DNA of 33,424 nucleotides from Bradyrhizobium sp. ORS 375 (GCF_000239775.1 NZ_CAFI01000025.1:1-33424); one strand, 5' to 3'. Positions 8,324 to 16,456 are shown, counted from the first letter of the stretch. A program made the numbers and translations. Notes: a model not told the origin generated them from the sequence alone.

Positions 8324-9091
8324 TCAAGCCTGCACCTCCGCCGGCACGCGCCCGAACAGCTGCGCCTGCTCGGCCTGCCCAGCTGCGACGAGACGACCGG
8401 TCGCCTCTTCGATCATGTTCTGCAGCCGGGTCATGAACTCGTCCCGCGGCAGGCCCGGCGGCAGCGGATCAAGAAACTCCACGACCAGCGTGCCCGGATA
8501 GCGCAGGAACGTGCGGCGCGGCCAGAACAGGCCCGAATTCAGCGCGACCGGCAGGCAGGGCACGCCGCAATCGGTGTAGATCAGGCCAACGCCGCCCTTG
8601 TAGTCCGGCGGAGCGCCAGCCGGACGCCGCGTGCCCTCGGGAAAGATCACGAACTGCCGGCCGTGCTTCACCTCCTCGGCGGCGCGCCGCATCACCTGCT
8701 TCAGGGCGCGGGCGCCGGAGCTGCGGTCAATTGCGACCATGTTCGCCTTGATCAGATACTGGCCGAACAAGGGGATGCGCAGCAGCTCGCGCTTGAGCAC
8801 GAAAAACGGTGCGTCGAAGAAGTGCAGCAGCGAGATCGTCTCCCACATCGACTGATGCTTGGCGGCCACGATCAGCGGCCCCTTCGGGATCTTCTCGGTG
8901 CCGCGATACTCGACGCGGATGTTACAGACGACGCGCATCAAGAAAATGTTGCTCTGCGCCCACCAGTTCGCCACGCGCAGCAGCGCCGCGCGCGGCATGG
9001 CCAGGGTCGGCAGCGCGACCAGCAGCCAGAACACGAAGTTCGGATAGAACAGGATGTTGAACAGCAGCGAACGCAGGAAGATCAAAACCAT
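8324..9091 (-). CDS. PlsC-like 1-acyl-glycerol-3-phosphate acyltransferase
   Basis: A 255-residue membrane acyltransferase. An N-terminal hydrophobic hairpin (about residues 5-30) precedes the catalytic motif, here H79-QSMW-E84 (Hx4E instead of the commoner Hx4D), then the substrate-binding FPEGTR at 150-155 and the PVALNSG block. The family adds the second acyl chain to lysophosphatidic acid, or acylates related lysolipids, at the cytoplasmic face of the inner membrane. The Hx4E variant occurs in known family members, so the enzyme need not be inactive. It follows the DUF218 gene by 12 bp and is probably co-transcribed with it. Confidence 0.88.
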   Translation of the reverse strand: MVLIFLRSLLFNILFYPNFVFWLLVALPTLAMPRAALLRVANWWAQSNIFLMRVVCNIRVEYRGTEKIPKGPLIVAAKHQSMWETISLLHFFDAPFFVLKRELLRIPLFGQYLIKANMVAIDRSSGARALKQVMRRAAEEVKHGRQFVIFPEGTRRPAGAPPDYKGGVGLIYTDCGVPCLPVALNSGLFWPRRTFLRYPGTLVVEFLDPLPPGLPRDEFMTRLQNMIEEATGRLVAAGQAEQAQLFGRVPAEVQA

Positions 9092-9103
9092 CGGGAACCC
9101 AGT

Positions 9104-9817
9104 TCAATTGGCTTGCGCCGTCGCCGGACGGCGCGAGATCGCGCCGGTCGGGAGCTCGCTCTCGGGCACGAGATCAATGCCGAGATCGGCGAGCCGCAGC
9201 CGCGCCTCGGCGGCGACATATTTGGCATATTCGGACAGCAGCAGCCGCAAGGTCGCTCCGCTGGTCCACCACGGCTCGTCGCGCCATTTCTCGCCGACGA
9301 CGGCATAGGGGATCAGGTCCATGCTCGGCATCGCGTGCGACAGCTCCACGATGGCGCGCGGCATGTGATAGTTCGAGGTCACCACGATCAGCGACTTGAA
9401 GCCGCGCTCGGCCGCCCAGCGTCGGGCCTGCGCCGCGTTACTGCGGGTGTTGATCGCGGAATAATCGAGATCGACGCAGCAATTGATGAACGAGCGCGCC
9501 TCGGGCAGCGAACGGGTGATGTCGCTGGCCTCGTTGGTGGGATGGACGCCGGAGATCAACAGCCGCCGCCCATAGCCGCCCGCCAGCAGCTCCACCGCGT
9601 CCGACACCCGCGACGAGCCGCCGGTCAGGACCACGATGCCGTCGGCCTTGCGCTCGGGCTTGATCTCGGCGCCGCGCAATTGCGACAGGAAGCCGACGAA
9701 GCCAACCGCGGCGATGAAGAAGCCGAGGCCGAGCGTAGCCACCAGGCCCGCGAGCGTCCGGCCCGCCACCATATAGAGCGGCAGCCTGCGCCTGCTATCG
9801 TCGGTCTGCGGCCCCAT
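9104..9817 (-). CDS. YdcF-like DUF218 domain protein
   Basis: The ~237-residue protein has one N-terminal transmembrane helix (AGRTLAGLVATLGLGFFIAA region), then a DUF218 domain with ADGIVVLTGG, GRRLLISGVHP and the family-typical VTSNYHMPRA. DUF218 proteins (YdcF, SanA, ElyC) bind nucleotide-like ligands and some influence the cell envelope; none of these roles can be assigned here. Two ATG starts are possible (9817 or 9859), and neither has a strong ribosome site; I prefer the shorter because the extension is arginine-rich and unlike the family. It lies downstream of ftsEX on the same strand and just upstream of the acyltransferase. Confidence 0.82.
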   Translation of the reverse strand: MGPQTDDSRRRLPLYMVAGRTLAGLVATLGLGFFIAAVGFVGFLSQLRGAEIKPERKADGIVVLTGGSSRVSDAVELLAGGYGRRLLISGVHPTNEASDITRSLPEARSFINCCVDLDYSAINTRSNAAQARRWAAERGFKSLIVVTSNYHMPRAIVELSHAMPSMDLIPYAVVGEKWRDEPWWTSGATLRLLLSEYAKYVAAEARLRLADLGIDLVPESELPTGAISRRPATAQAN

Positions 9818-10072
9818 GCAACGCCTGGCGTGTCCCTGCCTGCCTGCGCGCGGCCCCATGCCGTCGCGCGATCCCGTCCTTCAAGTCCGGGACTGCAGGC
9901 GGGTTTCGCCAGCCTCCCGATCACGTTCGCTCGCCGCGCAGTCTGGCGCGCGACCTCAACCGTGTTCGTGACCCAGCTCACCCCGTCGTGCCTCATCCCG
10001 GCGCAGACGATTTTAGGCGGTTTTCGGGCCAAGTGAAATCCGCAACACGGCGGCTTTGGACAGAAGCCGCCA

Positions 10073-11041
10073 TCAGTCGATGCTCGCCAGCGTCGCGAAC
10101 AGGGTCCGGCGGGCGGCCCAGCCGGTCACCGCGGCGATCACGACAGCCTGCAGCGCGATCGCTACATAACCCAGGGGACGCAGCGAGAAGGTGCCGAGCA
10201 GCGCCGCAAATTGATCGCCCACGGGCGTACCGGAGAACCAGTTCGCGATCGACTCCGAGAAGCCGAAGCCGAGCATCGCCAGCCCACCGCCGATTACGCC
10301 GCCTTCCAGGCCGAGCTGCAGAAAGTGGCGCAGGAAATGATTGGCAATGTAGCGGTCGCCCGCGCCGACGAAATGCAGCACCTCGACGATCGGCCGGTTC
10401 GCGGCCATGGCGCCTCGGGTCGCGAACGACACCGAGATGATCGTGGCCGCGATCACCAGCACCAGAATGCCGAATCCGGCGAACAAGGTCGCGCCGGTCA
10501 TCGAGCGCATGCGCTCGATCCAGGCGCGATGGTCGTCGACGCTGGCGGTCGGCGCGACCTGGATCACGCGGCTGCGCAGCGCGTTGAGATCGAAGCTGGT
10601 GCCAGGCTGCACCCGCGCGATGATGACGCGCGGCACCGGCAGCTCGTCGAACGACAGGCCGCTGCCGAGCCACGGCTCGAGAAGCTTGCTCGACTCCTCC
10701 TTGGTGAAGGGCCGGACCTCGACGATGCCGGACTGCGCCCGCATCGCCTCGGTGACCAGGGCAATATCGCGCTCGAGATCGCGGCCGGTCTTGGGACGCA
10801 CCTGGACGGTGATCTCGCTCGCGACCTCCGACTGCCACTCGGCCGCGGATTCGCTGACCAGCAGCACGCCGCCGGTGGTGATCGAGGCCAGGAAAGTCAT
10901 GATCGCGACCACGGCGACCAGCGCACGGCCCGCGATCGACGCCCGTGGCACGATCGGCGACACGATGCGCGCCTGCGCCGGCAATTGCGGGCGGTCCTCG
11001 CCCAGATCGACCAGGAGGCCGCGATCGTCCACGCTACTCAT
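10073..11041 (-). CDS. ftsX: cell-division ABC transporter permease FtsX
   Basis: The 322-residue product has the FtsX topology: a cytoplasmic N-terminus, a first transmembrane helix (ALVAVVAIMTFLASITTGGVLL), a periplasmic domain of ~130 residues with the conserved VRPFTKEESSKLLEPWLG region, and three more helices at the end. FtsX partners the ATPase FtsE at the division septum and transmits conformational change to peptidoglycan hydrolases or their activators. The ATG overlaps the end of ftsE in ATGAGTAG, giving an 8-bp overlap and tight coupling. Confidence 0.93.
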   Translation of the reverse strand: MSSVDDRGLLVDLGEDRPQLPAQARIVSPIVPRASIAGRALVAVVAIMTFLASITTGGVLLVSESAAEWQSEVASEITVQVRPKTGRDLERDIALVTEAMRAQSGIVEVRPFTKEESSKLLEPWLGSGLSFDELPVPRVIIARVQPGTSFDLNALRSRVIQVAPTASVDDHRAWIERMRSMTGATLFAGFGILVLVIAATIISVSFATRGAMAANRPIVEVLHFVGAGDRYIANHFLRHFLQLGLEGGVIGGGLAMLGFGFSESIANWFSGTPVGDQFAALLGTFSLRPLGYVAIALQAVVIAAVTGWAARRTLFATLASID

Positions 11042-11693
11042 AGATGTGCAATCGTCCCTGATGCAGCACCAGCCGGCGGGCCTCATACTGGTCCATCAGC
11101 GTGATGTCGTGGGTTGCGATGATCACCGCCGTCCCCGAGCGGTTCAATTCGATGAACAGCCGCAGCAGGCGGCGCCCCAAGGTCGGATCGACGTTGCCGG
11201 TCGGCTCGTCCGCGAGCAGGAGCTGCGGCCGCGAGATCACGGCGCGCGCAATCGCCGCACGCTGCTTCTCACCGCCCGACAGGATCGGCGGCAACGCATC
11301 CATGCGCTCGCCGAGGCCGACCCATTTGAGGAGATCGATCACCTCCTTGCGATAGCTCGATTCGTCCCGCCCCATGACGCGAAACGGCAGCGCCACGTTT
11401 TCATAGGTGGTCATGTGGTCGAGCAGACGGAAGTCCTGCAGCACGATGCCGATGCGCTTGCGCAGGTCGGCGATCTCCTCCTTGCTCAAGAGCGAGATGT
11501 CGTAGCCGAACAGGTTGACCAGGCCGCGGGTCGGCCGCAGCGACAAGAACAGCAGCTTGAGCAGCGAGGTCTTGCCGGCGCCCGAGGGGCCGGTGAGAAA
11601 CTGGAAGGAATGGGCCGGAATCGCGAATGTGAGGTCGCGGAGGATCTCCGGCCCCAGTCCATAGCGCAGCCCAACATTTTCGAACCGAACCAA
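11034..11693 (-). CDS. ftsE: cell-division ABC transporter ATP-binding protein FtsE
   Basis: An ABC ATPase of 219 residues, the exact usual FtsE length when started at the TTG at 11693, which has GGAG 8 nt upstream. An ATG at 11741 would add 16 residues that do not resemble FtsE. Walker A is GPSGAGKTSLL, the signature is LSGGEKQR, Walker B with the catalytic glutamate is LLLADEPTGNVD, and the switch histidine lies in IATHDI. FtsE drives the FtsEX complex at the cytoplasmic membrane during division. The gene is divergent from the zinc-ribbon gene, so the 214-bp gap should contain both promoters. Confidence 0.93.
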   Translation of the reverse strand: MVRFENVGLRYGLGPEILRDLTFAIPAHSFQFLTGPSGAGKTSLLKLLFLSLRPTRGLVNLFGYDISLLSKEEIADLRKRIGIVLQDFRLLDHMTTYENVALPFRVMGRDESSYRKEVIDLLKWVGLGERMDALPPILSGGEKQRAAIARAVISRPQLLLADEPTGNVDPTLGRRLLRLFIELNRSGTAVIIATHDITLMDQYEARRLVLHQGRLHIYE

Positions 11694-11907
11694 AGCGTCA
11701 GCTCCGTTCGACAGCGTGCGGGGTCGATCCGCACGCGGCAAGCCCGGTGGTACGATCGCCCGATTGAGCGCCCGTTATGGTTTCCGGTTCGTTAATGGTT
11801 GCCATGTACCAATGGCACGATTGCGTTCCGAGGTTCGTCGACATGGCGGCCCTTGTAGCACGAACTGTCGGAAACAAAGCGGCAATGCCCGTTGGAGAAC
11901 AGGCGCC

Positions 11908-12753
11908 ATGTTCATCGTTTGCCCCCATTGCGCGACATCTTATGCCATCGATCTGGCAACCCTGGGTATGGCCGGCCGCAGCGTGCGGTGTTCCCGGTGC
12001 AGGGAGGTCTGGCTGGCGCACCCGGAGGATGCGGTCGAGGCTCCGGCGCCGATCCCGGCGATGGCCGAGGCCGGCGCGGCATCTGCTCCGCGTGATGCCG
12101 CCGACGAATGGGAGGCTCTCGCCCGCGAGGAGCCCGACGAGCAGCCGCCCGAAGTGGAAAGCCCGTCCATCGCCGCAGGCTGGCCCGAAGATGCCGTTGC
12201 TGAGGAGGCCGATGATGTCCCCGCCGATGCCGAGCCTCCGGCCCAGGGGCGGCTCGCAAGCCTCCGTAAGCTGATCAAGCGTCCGGCCTTGCCGGACTTC
12301 CCGGGCAAGAAGGTGTTCAACCTGCCGGCGCTGACCGCTGCCATGGCAGCGCTCACGATCGCGCTCGTGGTGTGGCGCGCCGACGTGGTCAAGCTGATGC
12401 CGCAGACCGCGTCGCTCTACAAGTTGGTCGGGCTGGAGGTGAACCTGCGCGGAGCCGCCTTCAAGGACGTGAAGCTGGCGACCGAGACTGTCGACGGCAA
12501 GCCGGTGCTGGTGATCGAAGGCACGATCGTGAGCACGACCAAGAAGGCGGTCGACCTGCCTCGGCTGCGCTTCAGCGTCCGCGACGCACAGGGTGCCGAG
12601 ATCTACGCCTGGAACACACTGCTCGAGCAGACTGTGCTCAAGCCTGGCGAGCGCATCCCCTTCAAGTCGCGCCTCGCCTCGCCCCCTCCCGAAGGGCGCA
12701 ATATCGATATACGGTTCTTCAACCGGCGCGATCTCGCCGCCGGCAGTGCATGA
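11908..12753 (+). CDS. MJ0042-type zinc-ribbon, single-pass membrane protein
   Basis: The 281-residue protein begins with a zinc-ribbon of the MJ0042 type, MFIVCPHCATSY followed by VRCSRCREVW, giving two CxxC pairs. A long acidic, alanine/proline-rich linker follows, then a transmembrane helix near residues 140-155 (LTAAMAALTIALVVW) and a C-terminal domain resembling DUF3426 (EGTIVSTTKKAVDLP, LLEQTVLKPGERIPF). Proteins of this layout are common in alphaproteobacteria and unassigned; the ribbon would be cytoplasmic and the C-terminal domain periplasmic. Earlier in-frame ATGs would displace the zinc ribbon and are rejected. It is divergent from ftsE and followed by the receiver gene. Confidence 0.85.
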   Translation: MFIVCPHCATSYAIDLATLGMAGRSVRCSRCREVWLAHPEDAVEAPAPIPAMAEAGAASAPRDAADEWEALAREEPDEQPPEVESPSIAAGWPEDAVAEEADDVPADAEPPAQGRLASLRKLIKRPALPDFPGKKVFNLPALTAAMAALTIALVVWRADVVKLMPQTASLYKLVGLEVNLRGAAFKDVKLATETVDGKPVLVIEGTIVSTTKKAVDLPRLRFSVRDAQGAEIYAWNTLLEQTVLKPGERIPFKSRLASPPPEGRNIDIRFFNRRDLAAGSA

Positions 12754-12761
12754 TAAGGATG

Positions 12762-12793
12762 GTCTCGTGGCTCGCCCGCGGGGCCCACGAGAC
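12762..12793 (+). terminator. strong hairpin between the zinc-ribbon gene and the receiver gene
   Basis: GTCTCGTGG (12762-12770) is perfectly complementary to CCACGAGAC (12785-12793), and the loop has an inner GCCC-GCG-GGGC stem. No T tract follows, so it may be a partial terminator, an mRNA-processing or stability element, or both, separating two genes only 54 bp apart. Confidence 0.45.
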
Positions 12794-12807
12794 GGAGAGA
12801 CGATGAC

Positions 12808-13188
12808 ATGTCGCGCGTGCTGATCGCCGACGATGAAGATTCGATGCGGACCCTGGTCGCCCGCGCGATCGCAATGGACGGGCACGAGACCGTCACCGCG
12901 CAGGACGGCGCCGAGGCGCTCGACATCCTCACCCGCGAAAACGGCGCCTTCGACCTGCTGCTGACCGACATCCAGATGCCCATCATGGACGGCATCGCGC
13001 TAGCCTTGTCGGCCGCACGCGACTTTCCGGACCTGACGATCCTGCTGATGACCGGCTTCGCGCATCAGCGCGAGCGGGCATCGAATTTGAATGCGATCGC
13101 ACATGACGTGATCACCAAGCCGTTCTCGGTCGCGGACATCCGCACAGCGGTGGCCGATGCGTTGGCGTCGAAGGCAGCCAAGGCATAG
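12808..13188 (+). CDS. CpdR-like single-domain response regulator
   Basis: A stand-alone receiver domain of 126 residues without an output domain. D8, D9 and E10 form the acidic pocket, D54 is the phosphoacceptor, T82 and K104 (TKPF) are the switch residues. Overall sequence, especially MTGFAHQRERASNLNAI and HDVITKPFS, resembles the CpdR group of alphaproteobacteria, in which the unphosphorylated form delivers substrates to ClpXP and thereby tunes cell-cycle progression. The CpdR role here is inferred from family resemblance; a different partner protein is possible. No histidine kinase or phosphotransferase gene lies nearby. Confidence 0.8.
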   Translation: MSRVLIADDEDSMRTLVARAIAMDGHETVTAQDGAEALDILTRENGAFDLLLTDIQMPIMDGIALALSAARDFPDLTILLMTGFAHQRERASNLNAIAHDVITKPFSVADIRTAVADALASKAAKA

Positions 13189-13292
13189 GGCGGCCGCCGC
13201 GCGCCTACGGACCGCAAGACGAAGGTTCGGACGGCTCATGCGTCGGCCTTCGCTTGATAGCTGCGATCCTCGCTCGTCCGGCATCCTCAGCT

Positions 13293-13413
13293 GTCGTCCC
13301 GGCGAACGCCGGGACCCATAACCACCGGCGGCCGTTGAAGTGCGACGCTGGTCCTCCCTCGCGCGCAATCACTCCTCCCTGGGGTTATGGGTCCCGGCGT
13401 TCGCCGGGACGAC
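13293..13413. repeat. pair of inverted 31-bp repeats in an intergenic region
   Basis: The left arm (13293-13324) reads GTCGTCCCGGCGAACGCCGG and continues GACCCATAACC; the right arm (13383-13413) is its reverse complement. Each arm is itself a palindrome around GGCGAACGCC. They enclose ~58 bp of unrelated sequence. This is a third REP-like family, different in sequence from the CGTCATGCCCGGG units, lying between the convergent receiver and LysR genes. Confidence 0.85.
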
Positions 13414-13497
13414 GGGCGGGGGTGGTACACCATATGAGAGTCTCACCAACGCTCGTGCTTTGGCAATGATCGTCGAGAGTGCCTCACCTCTCTCATC

Positions 13498-13529
13498 CGT
13501 CATTACAAACGCAGCGAAGCAGTCCAGGA
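13498..13529. repeat. decayed half of a CGTCATTGCGAGCG-type repeat
   Basis: CGTCATTACAAACGCAGCG followed by AAGCAGTCCAGGA matches, with a few changes, the left arm of the complete palindrome at 25358-25434. The right arm is missing; the sequence runs directly into the 3' end of the LysR gene. Confidence 0.7.
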
Positions 13530-13543
13530 TTCCTCCACGATTC

Positions 13544-14410
13544 TTATTCGCCCCGGCCGCCGAACAGCGACACGAAGCGATCAATATTGTGCTCGCGCAG
13601 ACCGAACAGCCAGTAGCGCACGGGGATTTCGAGCGTCCCGATCCGCACGAGCCGGCCGGACGAGATCCACGGCTGCGCGGCGCGGTCGGAGACGAAGCCG
13701 ATATGGCGGCCGCCGAGCAGCGCTGAGATCACCGCCGTGCTGGACGAGAGCTTCAACACGGGATGCGCGACGCGCTCCGGCTCGAGCCGATGCGACACCA
13801 GCGTCGCGACCAGCATCTGGGTCAATTCGCCATGCTCCCACAGCAATGGCGCCTGCTCGCCGAGTGCCTTCCAGCCGAGATCGTCGGGCACCCGTTGCGC
13901 GCGGTCCGGATGAGCGCAGAGCACCAGCCGGTCAGCAAACACGGCGACCTGCTGGAACTGCGGGTGACTCGGCATCGCACTGGTGACACCGGCATCTGCG
14001 GTGCCACGCATCACATAGGCCGCGACCTCGTTGACGCCGCCACGCACGAGATCGACGCCGTGCGCGCCGGAGCCGCCTCGGGCCAGCATCTGCGGCATCC
14101 AGAAATCATAGGCGCTCGCCGTGCAGGCGACCAGCGCCGACTGCGCCAGCGGCCGGCGGCCTTCGACGCGACGCATCGTCAATTCGACGTCGCGCAGGAT
14201 CCGCTCGGCCTCGTTCAACAGCACCTGGCCGGCATCCGTCAGCATCAGCCGGCGGCCCGAACGGTCGAACAAGGGAACGTCGAGCTTCTCCTCGAGCTTC
14301 TTGATCGAGACGCTGACCGCGGACTGCGTGAGGCCGAGACGCTCGGCGGCGTGGGTGAAGCTGCCAAAATGAGCGGCTTCGAGGAAGATCCTCATCTGCT
14401 CGAAGGTCAT
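13544..14410 (-). CDS. LysR-family transcriptional regulator
   Basis: The 288-residue protein has the N-terminal LysR winged helix-turn-helix (residues ~3-60, with SFTHAAERLGLTQSAVSVSI as the recognition region), a linker helix, and a periplasmic-binding-protein-like effector domain (ASAYDFWMPQML, GTADAGVTSAMP). LysR regulators usually act on the gene cluster transcribed in the opposite direction, here the two-monooxygenase/transporter cluster starting 455 bp away. The effector is unknown but probably the substrate or a product of that pathway. Candidate palindromic sites lie in the shared intergenic region. Confidence 0.92.
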   Translation of the reverse strand: MTFEQMRIFLEAAHFGSFTHAAERLGLTQSAVSVSIKKLEEKLDVPLFDRSGRRLMLTDAGQVLLNEAERILRDVELTMRRVEGRRPLAQSALVACTASAYDFWMPQMLARGGSGAHGVDLVRGGVNEVAAYVMRGTADAGVTSAMPSHPQFQQVAVFADRLVLCAHPDRAQRVPDDLGWKALGEQAPLLWEHGELTQMLVATLVSHRLEPERVAHPVLKLSSSTAVISALLGGRHIGFVSDRAAQPWISSGRLVRIGTLEIPVRYWLFGLREHNIDRFVSLFGGRGE

Positions 14411-14523
14411 GGAATCTCCTCGGCCTCAGCGACATCAGGCCGGCGGGCGAGTGCGCAGCCCGAACAAATTCCAACCAGTTCCCGGGCATGCCTGCCATCA
14501 AACCAGTCAATCTCCTGGCTTTC

Positions 14524-14540
14524 GATGAATTCGTTTCATC
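14524..14540. promoter_or_regulatory. candidate LysR-type operator, site 1
   Basis: GATGAA-TTCGT-TTCATC is a perfect 6-bp inverted repeat with a 5-nt centre and satisfies the T-N11-A rule for LysR boxes. It lies 114 bp upstream of the regulator's start and in the divergent region, the expected place for autoregulation. No other gene could use it. Confidence 0.5.
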
Positions 14541-14585
14541 CTCGCGGAGACCAGCATCGAAAGCGGCGCCTGGTCATTCATACAC

Positions 14586-14605
14586 TTCAGTGCCCATGAA
14601 CTGAA
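14586..14605. promoter_or_regulatory. candidate regulatory palindrome, site 2
   Basis: TTCAGT and ACTGAA form a perfect 6-bp inverted repeat with an 8-nt spacer, and the outer bases (ATTCA / TGAAT) add partial symmetry. It lies about 110 bp upstream of the predicted sigma-54 promoter, the distance typical of an upstream activator site. Confidence 0.4.
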
Positions 14606-14715
14606 TGAATATGTACTGATGAGTTGCTCCGAGAGCGGGCATTTTCGGGCGCATTTCCGATCAGACGCGCTGTTATTTTCGGCACGCAGCCGCGACAGCC
14701 GGTGCGCGCCCGGTC

Positions 14716-14732
14716 TTGGCAAGACGCTTGCT
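14716..14732 (+). promoter_or_regulatory. predicted sigma-54 (RpoN) promoter of the monooxygenase cluster
   Basis: TTGGCAAGACGCTTGCT has the invariant GG (14718-14719) and GC (14730-14731) separated by exactly 10 nt, within near-consensus TTGGCA and TTGCT elements. Transcription would begin near 14743, leaving a leader of ~120 nt before the first monooxygenase gene. Sigma-54 promoters need an AAA+ activator; none is encoded in the window, so the activator must lie elsewhere. Confidence 0.65.
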
Positions 14733-14865
14733 AATTACTTCGCAGTTGGTTTTCGAGCGAGGACAGCAACGACATGCCGTCTGCACCTTCTGCGACAACA
14801 GCCGATGAGTCACCGATCCACGATCGTGGTCCGCGCTTCCCCTTCACAGCATGCGGGGACGCGTG

Positions 14866-15927
14866 ATGGAGTTCGGGATCTGGCTTCCGGTCTATGGCGG
14901 CTGGCTGCGTTCGCTGGACGCACCGACCGGACCCGACGTTGCCGCCTGCCTCGCCATCGCGCAGCAGGCCGAGGCGCTCGGCTTCGATTTTCTCTACGCC
15001 TCAGAGAACCTGCTCAACTGCATTCATGGTCCGAGCGAGAGCGTCGCAGACGCCTGGAGCATCCTCGCGGCGATCGCCGCCGTCACCAGCAAGGTCGGGC
15101 TGTGCGGCGCCATCAAGCCCGGCTTCCGCTCCCCTTTCCTCGTGGCCCGCATGCTCGACACGCTGTCGAAGATCGCCGAGCGCCGGCTCGGCATGAACAT
15201 CGTGTGCGGCTGGTGGAAGGAGGAGTTCGATCTCTCCGGCGTCGATTGGCTGGATCATGACGGCCGCTACGATCGCGCCGCCGAGTTCCTGCGCTCGCTC
15301 TACGGACTGTTCCAGCCGCCTGCCGAGATCATCGGGGATGACGACGCCCCGATCGGGATTCAGCAGCCGCCGACCTTCGGGCTCGACAAGAGCGCAATGC
15401 CCGAGGTCTGGATTGCCGGCCATTCCGATCGCGCCATGCGGATGGCTGCCGAGTGGGGTCATTGCCTGTTCCTCAACGGCATGGGTGACGACGAGTTGAA
15501 GCGGCGTATCGAAGCGGTCCGACAGGAGGCCAACAGCTGGGGCCGCACGGTTCTGATTGCCGCCAACGCCTACGTCATCGCAACGGAAAGCTCCGAGCAG
15601 GCTCGCCAGCGCTGGAAGAGCGTGGTCGGGCGCCGCAATCCGCAAACGATCGACTTCTTCCGCAAGGTGATCGGCGGCTCAGGCGCCGCAGCGTGGGCCT
15701 CGCTCGGCGAAGAGCAGATGGTCGATTCCAACGCCGGCTTCGAGCTCGGCCTGATCGGATCGTTCGACGACATCCGTAGCCGCATTCCCAAGCTGCAGGC
15801 GATGGGTCTCGATCGCATCGTCTGCCAGTTCGACGACCCGATGCGCGATGCCGGGCCGTTCATGAAGCAGGTGATCCGGCCGCTGCGCGACAATCGCACA
15901 CTTGCCGTCGAGGGCCAGATGTCATGA
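14866..15927 (+). CDS. FMNH2-dependent monooxygenase, SfnG/RutA/SsuD-like group
   Basis: The 353-residue protein is a bacterial luciferase-like TIM-barrel monooxygenase. It starts MEFGIWLPVYGGWL; NIVCGWWKEEF (111-121) and HDGRYDRAAEFL (131-142) are the family motifs that contact reduced FMN, and AGHSDRAMRMAAEWGHCLF follows. The closest families I can name are dimethylsulfone monooxygenase (SfnG), pyrimidine oxygenase (RutA) and alkanesulfonate monooxygenase (SsuD); the substrate here is not decided. Such enzymes take FMNH2 from a separate reductase, and the next gene encodes one, overlapping by 4 bp. I chose the ATG at 14866, 8 nt after GGGGA; an ATG five codons upstream is an alternative. 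Confidence 0.88.
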   Translation: MEFGIWLPVYGGWLRSLDAPTGPDVAACLAIAQQAEALGFDFLYASENLLNCIHGPSESVADAWSILAAIAAVTSKVGLCGAIKPGFRSPFLVARMLDTLSKIAERRLGMNIVCGWWKEEFDLSGVDWLDHDGRYDRAAEFLRSLYGLFQPPAEIIGDDDAPIGIQQPPTFGLDKSAMPEVWIAGHSDRAMRMAAEWGHCLFLNGMGDDELKRRIEAVRQEANSWGRTVLIAANAYVIATESSEQARQRWKSVVGRRNPQTIDFFRKVIGGSGAAAWASLGEEQMVDSNAGFELGLIGSFDDIRSRIPKLQAMGLDRIVCQFDDPMRDAGPFMKQVIRPLRDNRTLAVEGQMS

Positions 15928-16439
15928 GCACGATCGAAGCTGCCACCACCGCCGCCGACAGCCTGCGACAAGGCTTCAAGGACGTGTTCAGCCAACTTGC
16001 CTCGGGAGTCTGCGTCGTAGCGTTCTGGCGCGACGGTCACCTGCACGGCTTCACGGCCACGTCGGTCACCTCGGTGTCGTTGCGGCCGCCACGCGTCCTG
16101 TTCTGTGTCGCGCAGAGCAGCCAGAGCTACGCCTGCCTCGGCGTCGGCTTGAGCGTGGGGATCGCCGTTCTCAGCGCCGGGCAACGGACGCTATCCGACC
16201 GCTTCGCCAGCAAGGGTGCCCCCGGATCCTATGACGACGTCGCCACCATCGAGGGCCCGGGCCGGGCGCCGCTGATCGCCGGCGCGCTCGGACAGCTCGG
16301 CGCCGAGATCGTCGAGCTGATCCCATCCGGCGACCACGCCGTCGTGCTCTGCGACGTCACCTCGGCGCTGGCCAGCGCCGACGGCGCGCCGCTGCTCTAC
16401 CACGCCCGCAGCTACCACACGCTTCACCCGACTTCCTGA
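15924..16439 (+). CDS. flavin reductase-like protein (FMN-binding split barrel)
   Basis: A 171-residue NAD(P)H:flavin oxidoreductase of the HpaC/NtaB-like split-barrel family. The N-terminal helix VFSQLASGVCVVAF, the GFTATSVTSVSLRPPRVLF motif that binds the flavin phosphate, and the late VVLCDVT and YHARSYHTL segments are typical. It should reduce free FMN for one or both monooxygenases of the cluster. The start codon overlaps the preceding stop (ATGA), showing translational coupling with the first monooxygenase. Length is normal. Confidence 0.9.
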   Translation: MSTIEAATTAADSLRQGFKDVFSQLASGVCVVAFWRDGHLHGFTATSVTSVSLRPPRVLFCVAQSSQSYACLGVGLSVGIAVLSAGQRTLSDRFASKGAPGSYDDVATIEGPGRAPLIAGALGQLGAEIVELIPSGDHAVVLCDVTSALASADGAPLLYHARSYHTLHPTS

Positions 16440-16456
16440 ACCCCGGAGAAATCGCA

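Noticed and set aside
8324-9091. Inactive acyltransferase because of Hx4E
   Set aside because: Glutamate in place of aspartate occurs in known active family members, and FPEGTR is intact.
10073-11741. Longer starts for ftsX and ftsE
   Set aside because: The extensions do not resemble the families; the ATG at 11041 and TTG at 11693 give normal lengths, with an overlap and a ribosome site respectively.
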